From positions 1 to 20,708 of the IMG/VR virus record IMGVR_UViG_3300028430_000114: a DNA stretch of 20,708 bases. One strand, given 5' to 3'. The DNA is from a virus. The translations under genes and the position numbers were made by a program. Below are positions 18,183-20,708 of this stretch, piece after piece. Below the pieces are notes generated by a model that had not been told where the DNA came from, did not search any database, and saw only the letters and a list, made by a program, of their open reading frames with translations. Numbering within the stretch: the first letter of the stretch is position 1; each line of letters begins with the position of its first letter.

Positions 18183-19154
18183 ATGGCAACAGCATTTAAC
18201 CCCAGTAACTCAGTTACTACCACCACATCCGCAACATTCATCCCCGAAATTTGGAGTGATGAGATTATTGCGGCTTACAAGAAAAACTTGGTTTTGGCAA
18301 ACCTAGTAATGAAGATGAACTTCAAAGGTAAGAAGGGTGATGTGGTTCACATCCCTGCACCTACCCGTGGTACAGCTTCATTGAAAGCCGCTGAGACAGC
18401 AGTCACTTTGATTGCCGCCACAGAGACAGAAGTTCAAGTGTCAATCAACAAGCACTACGAATATTCTCGTCTGATTGAGGACATCGTTGAAGCCCAAGCC
18501 TTGAACAGCTTGCGTAACTTCTACACCTCAGACGCTGGCTATTCCTTGGCAAAACAAGTTGATACTGACTTGATTCAGTTGGGTCGTGCGTTCAACGGTG
18601 CTACCGTTGGTACAAACGATTACGCTACTGCCACCGCATCCACCAAAGCCTTTGTTGGTAGTGATGGCACAACTGTCTATAACAGTTCAACTTCCAATGC
18701 GGCCGCATTGACAGATGCCGCCATTCGCAGAACCATTCAGCGTTTGGATGACAACGACACCCCAATGGACGGTCGTTTCTTCATCATTCCTCCATCAAGT
18801 CGCAATACTTTGATGGGCTTGTCTCGCTATACCGAGCAAGCATTTGTGGGTGATGGAAACGCAATCCGCAATGGTGAAATTGGCAACCTCTACGGTATCC
18901 CTGTATTCACAACAAGCAATGCTGACACTGCGGCTGGTAACTCCACCACAGACCGTATTTGCTTGATGGGTCACAAGGATTCAATGGTTCTGGTTGAGCA
19001 AATTGCTGTGCGTTCACAAGTCCAGTACAAGCAAGAGTACCTTGCCACACTGTTCACATCTGACACTCTGTATGGAGTGAAGGCAGTTCGTGCGGCGGCT
19101 TCCACTGGTGCGGCATTGTCCTCATCTGCCTTTGCTTTGGCAGTTCCAGCCTAA
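18183..19154 (+). CDS. Major capsid protein
   Basis: 323 residues, ATG 18183 with TGGAGATTTAAC upstream. N-arm AFNPSNSVTTTTSATFIPEI, then WSDEIIAAYKKNLVLANLVM, FKGKKGDVVHIPAPTRG, then a P-domain spine-helix region (RTIQRLDDNDTPMDGRFFII, PPSSRNTLMGLSRYTEQAF) and a conserved end (YLATLFTSDTLYGVKAVR). This is the HK97-fold capsid of podovirus type. Located after the scaffold and followed at once by a strong terminator, a typical arrangement for high expression. No delta domain or protease is fused. Confidence 0.9.
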   Translation: MATAFNPSNSVTTTTSATFIPEIWSDEIIAAYKKNLVLANLVMKMNFKGKKGDVVHIPAPTRGTASLKAAETAVTLIAATETEVQVSINKHYEYSRLIEDIVEAQALNSLRNFYTSDAGYSLAKQVDTDLIQLGRAFNGATVGTNDYATATASTKAFVGSDGTTVYNSSTSNAAALTDAAIRRTIQRLDDNDTPMDGRFFIIPPSSRNTLMGLSRYTEQAFVGDGNAIRNGEIGNLYGIPVFTTSNADTAAGNSTTDRICLMGHKDSMVLVEQIAVRSQVQYKQEYLATLFTSDTLYGVKAVRAAASTGAALSSSAFALAVPA

Positions 19155-19162
19155 TTGCAGTT

Positions 19163-19203
19163 GTCCCTCCTACTTCTAGCAATAGGGGTAGGGGGACTTT
19201 TTT
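19163..19203 (+). terminator. Rho-independent terminator after the capsid gene
   Basis: GTCCCTCCTAC (19163-19173) pairs with GTAGGGGGAC (19188-19197), ten pairs with one bulged C and one G-U pair, followed by six Ts (19198-19203). It starts nine bases after the capsid stop. Confidence 0.9.
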
Positions 19204-19225
19204 AACCTAATTAGGAGAAATCAAA

Positions 19226-19549
19226 ATGGCAACCGCTTCAGCAGTAGTTTCACGCAGAGGTAATGACCAGTTTCGGGGCTTGTTCTCTGATACTTGGTCG
19301 GTAAAAGCAACCCTTGACGCTGGTTCGCTAGTCGATGGCGCAGGGGAAACAGACGATGTAACAGTGGCTGGTGTCGCCTTGGGTGACATGGTTATTGGTG
19401 CATCTTTGGGTGTGGATTTGGTTGGTTTGACAGTTACTGGCTATGTCAGTGCCGCCAATACCGTCAAGTTCCGCATTCAAAACGAGTCAGGTTCAACAGT
19501 GGATTTGGCATCTTCAACTTTGCGAATCGTTGTGGTTCGCATGGTGTAA
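19226..19549 (+). CDS. Probable virion protein, possible capsid decoration protein
   Basis: 107 residues, ATG 19226 after TTAGGAGAAATC, a very strong binding site. Sequence MATASAVVSRRGNDQFRGLF and a beta-rich body (VTVAGVALGDMVIGASLGVD, TVTGYVSAANTVKFRIQNES, LRIVVVRMV). Size, beta content and position directly after the capsid gene, between two terminators, point to an abundant head protein such as a decoration protein. No family is recognised with certainty; a head-tail joining protein is the alternative. Confidence 0.6.
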   Translation: MATASAVVSRRGNDQFRGLFSDTWSVKATLDAGSLVDGAGETDDVTVAGVALGDMVIGASLGVDLVGLTVTGYVSAANTVKFRIQNESGSTVDLASSTLRIVVVRMV

Positions 19550-19553
19550 GGAT

Positions 19554-19577
19554 AGGGGGGCTAGTCCCCCCTTTCTC
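19554..19577 (+). terminator. Rho-independent terminator after the 19226-19549 gene
   Basis: GGGGGG (19555-19560), loop CTAGT, CCCCCC (19566-19571), extended by an A-T pair and followed by TTTCTC. A perfect GC stem; the short T tract suggests partial readthrough into the next genes. Confidence 0.8.
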
Positions 19578-19591
19578 ATTTGAGGGGTTTT

Positions 19592-19813
19592 ATGGCTACT
19601 TTTCGCTGTCTTCAATCAGGTAACACTGTGACCTTTACCTTGCCCCATGACATTGCGTCAATGATTGGGCATCAAGGTTATGTGAGGATTGATGAGGCAG
19701 AAGTAACCAAAGAATCTGTAGAATCAGAAGTTAGAACAGATACCGCCTTTCGTGCGCCTGTTATCCCAACAATCAAGCGTATGGGTAGACCCAGAAAGGT
19801 TATAAATGTCTGA
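19592..19813 (+). CDS. Unknown small protein
   Basis: 73 residues from ATG 19592 (GAGGGG four bases upstream); an in-frame ATG at 19580 would start before that site. MATFRCLQSGNTVTFTLPHD and MIGHQGYVRIDEAEVTK form a compact beta-type domain, and the end is basic (PVIPTIKRMGRPRKVINV), containing an AT-hook-like GRPRK. Overlaps the next gene by eight bases. Possible head-related DNA-binding protein; not recognised. Confidence 0.6.
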   Translation: MATFRCLQSGNTVTFTLPHDIASMIGHQGYVRIDEAEVTKESVESEVRTDTAFRAPVIPTIKRMGRPRKVINV

Positions 19814-20009
19814 TATTGACGCAAGAGACTTTGGCAAATTAGAGGCTCAAGTAGAGGCACTCCAAAAGGAGATGCACCAGTTAAGCACAGATGTAAAAGC
19901 CTTACTTGAACTTGCCAACAAAGGCAAAGGTGGTTTTTGGATGGGTATGACTATCGCTTCATTCATGGGCGGCATCATTACCTTTATTGCTGATCGACTC
20001 TGGAAATAA
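19806..20009 (+). CDS. Coiled-coil membrane protein (XhlA/holin-like)
   Basis: 67 residues. Residues ~1-38 form an amphipathic coiled coil (FGKLEAQVEALQKEMHQLST), then a GKGG hinge and one membrane span (FWMGMTIASFMGGIITFIAD, ~44-63) with a basic end RLWK. Coiled coil plus one C-terminal span is the XhlA/holin-accessory shape. It may take part in lysis; no endolysin is within the window, so this is tentative. ATG overlaps the previous gene by eight bases. Confidence 0.6.
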   Translation: MSDIDARDFGKLEAQVEALQKEMHQLSTDVKALLELANKGKGGFWMGMTIASFMGGIITFIADRLWK

Positions 20010-20019
20010 GGAGAACACT

Positions 20020-20205
20020 ATGCCTATGGTTGGAAAAAAGAAGTTTCCCTACTCTGAAAAAGGGGAGAAAGAAGCAAAAGAATACGGAAAAAAGAAGGGT
20101 GTTCCTGTGACCATCATGGTTGCTATTGGAAAACCTAAAGGTTTGCCTATGCGTGGTGGCAGAACTGCTACCAACATGATGAAAAAATCAGGTCGTGGCA
20201 AATGA
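20020..20205 (+). CDS. Small basic Lys/Gly-rich protein
   Basis: 61 residues, ATG 20020 with AAGGAG six bases upstream. MPMVGKKKFPYSEKGEKEAK followed by GKKKGVPVTIMVAIGKPKGL, ending MMKKSGRGK. Net charge is strongly positive. The MPMVGKKKFPY-KG-KAK start is common in small phage proteins near head genes, in my recollection. Possibly DNA-binding or virion-packaged; function unknown. Stop overlaps next start. Confidence 0.6.
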   Translation: MPMVGKKKFPYSEKGEKEAKEYGKKKGVPVTIMVAIGKPKGLPMRGGRTATNMMKKSGRGK

Positions 20206-20369
20206 AAAAGACCAAAACACAAGCCAAAATCAGCAAGGTAATGCGTGAATATAAGGCGGGTGAATTGCACTCTGGCAAAGGTGGCAAGGTCGTAAAGAAC
20301 CCTCGCCAAGCAGTTGCCATTGCTTTGAGTGAAGCAGGGATGTCTAAGCCAAAGAAGAAGATGAAATGA
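20202..20369 (+). CDS. Small basic protein, DUF6496-like
   Basis: 55 residues: MKKTKTQAKISKVMREYKAG, then ELHSGKGGKVVKNPRQAVAI and ALSEAGMSKPKKKMK. The pattern KVMREYKAGELHSG...RQA-AIALSEAGMSK is that of the DUF6496 family as I remember it, widespread in tailed phages and some bacteria, function unknown. ATG overlaps the preceding TGA, and its TGA overlaps the next ATG. Confidence 0.75.
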   Translation: MKKTKTQAKISKVMREYKAGELHSGKGGKVVKNPRQAVAIALSEAGMSKPKKKMK

Positions 20370-20524
20370 AACAAGGACTCTACGCCAACATCCATGCTAA
20401 GCAAGCCAGAATCAAAGCTGGTTCAGGCGAGAAGATGAACAAGGTAGGGTCTAAAGCCGCACCTACAGCGGCAGACTTTAAACAGGCGGCAAAGACTGCA
20501 AAGAAACCTAAAAAGGTGAAGTGA
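20366..20524 (+). CDS. Small basic protein of unknown function
   Basis: 52 residues: MKQGLYANIHAKQARIKAGS, then GEKMNKVGSKAAPTAADFKQ and AAKTAKKPKKVK. The start MKQGLYANIHAK-RIKAGSGEKM-KVGSKAAPTA is a recurrent phage small-protein type that travels with DUF6496-like genes. Highly basic. Coupled to both neighbours by overlapping stop and start. No function known. Confidence 0.7.
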   Translation: MKQGLYANIHAKQARIKAGSGEKMNKVGSKAAPTAADFKQAAKTAKKPKKVK

Positions 20525-20708
20525 TGAAAACTCCTGCTTGGCAACGCTCCGAGGGCAAAAATCCCAAAGGGGGGTTGAATGCTAAGGGGAGAGCGTCTTA
20601 TAATGCACAAACTGGTGGTAATCTGAAAGCACCAGTTAAGTCGGGGGACAACCCTCGCAGAGCAAGTTTTTTGGCTCGTATGGCTGGCAATGATGGCCCT
20701 GAGTACAA
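20524..20708 (+). CDS. DUF6321-like protein, C-terminus cut by window edge
   Basis: 61 residues visible, running off the right edge. ATG 20524 overlaps the previous stop by one base (TGATG). MKTPAWQRSEGKNPKGGLNA, then KGRASYNAQTGGNLKAPVKS and GDNPRRASFLARMAGNDGPE match the DUF6321 phage family as I remember it (TPAWQRKEGKNPKGGLNAKGR). Basic; function unknown. Continues the cluster of small basic proteins. Confidence 0.75.
   Translation, partial: MKTPAWQRSEGKNPKGGLNAKGRASYNAQTGGNLKAPVKSGDNPRRASFLARMAGNDGPEY

Overview
The window is a stretch of a tailed double-stranded DNA phage genome (or an excised/integrated copy of one). It carries a terminase pair, portal, tail fibres, scaffold and major capsid protein, a DnaT-like replication protein, a RuvC-like resolvase and dozens of tiny, tightly overlapping genes. 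The short portal-scaffold-capsid gene set looks podovirus-like. The DnaT-like protein and the small accessory proteins are of kinds common in phages of Burkholderiales and freshwater bacteria, so a betaproteobacterial freshwater host is my inference, not something proven here. No rRNA, CRISPR, IS element or integrase is seen.

Layout. (1) 1-1622: leftward operon of seven tiny genes, most joined by ATGA/TTGA stop-start overlaps, several built from shared short modules. (2) 1623-1728: divergent control region with three TGT-N3-ACA boxes. (3) 1729-4749: rightward early/replication operon: ribbon-helix-helix-like protein, secreted six-cysteine peptide, DnaT-like replication protein with clustered GCTAGC palindromes, two overprinted ORFs, PAPS-reductase-like protein, RuvC-like nuclease and an unknown. 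(4) 4776-6665: leftward accessory block (GP88-like, a 26-residue membrane peptide, two unknowns), with each transcription unit closed by its own hairpin terminator. (5) 6666-7413: about 750 bp without a convincing gene, holding a promoter, a Fur-box-like sequence and four 14-bp operator-like repeats. (6) 7414-7999: leftward HNH endonuclease with a strong promoter, a dyad inside that promoter and an elaborately folded leader. (7) 8014-8304: two copies of a long RNA-like helix running into a tRNA-like element with an oversized middle. (8) 8330-20708: rightward late operon: small and large terminase, portal, fibre genes alternating with small proteins, a zinc ribbon, scaffold, capsid, a possible decoration protein, a membrane protein and a run of very basic small proteins.

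How it works together. The divergent region at 1623-1728 probably separates two early programmes under the RHH-like protein. The replication/recombination genes (DnaT-like, RuvC-like, PAPS-reductase-like) act on phage DNA. The late operon packages DNA and builds the head and host-recognition fibres. Terminators directly after the capsid gene and after the next gene probably set the high relative level of capsid mRNA. The most unusual parts are non-coding: the HNH leader and the duplicated helix plus tRNA-like element just before the terminase genes, and the helically phased GCTAGC groups inside the replication gene.
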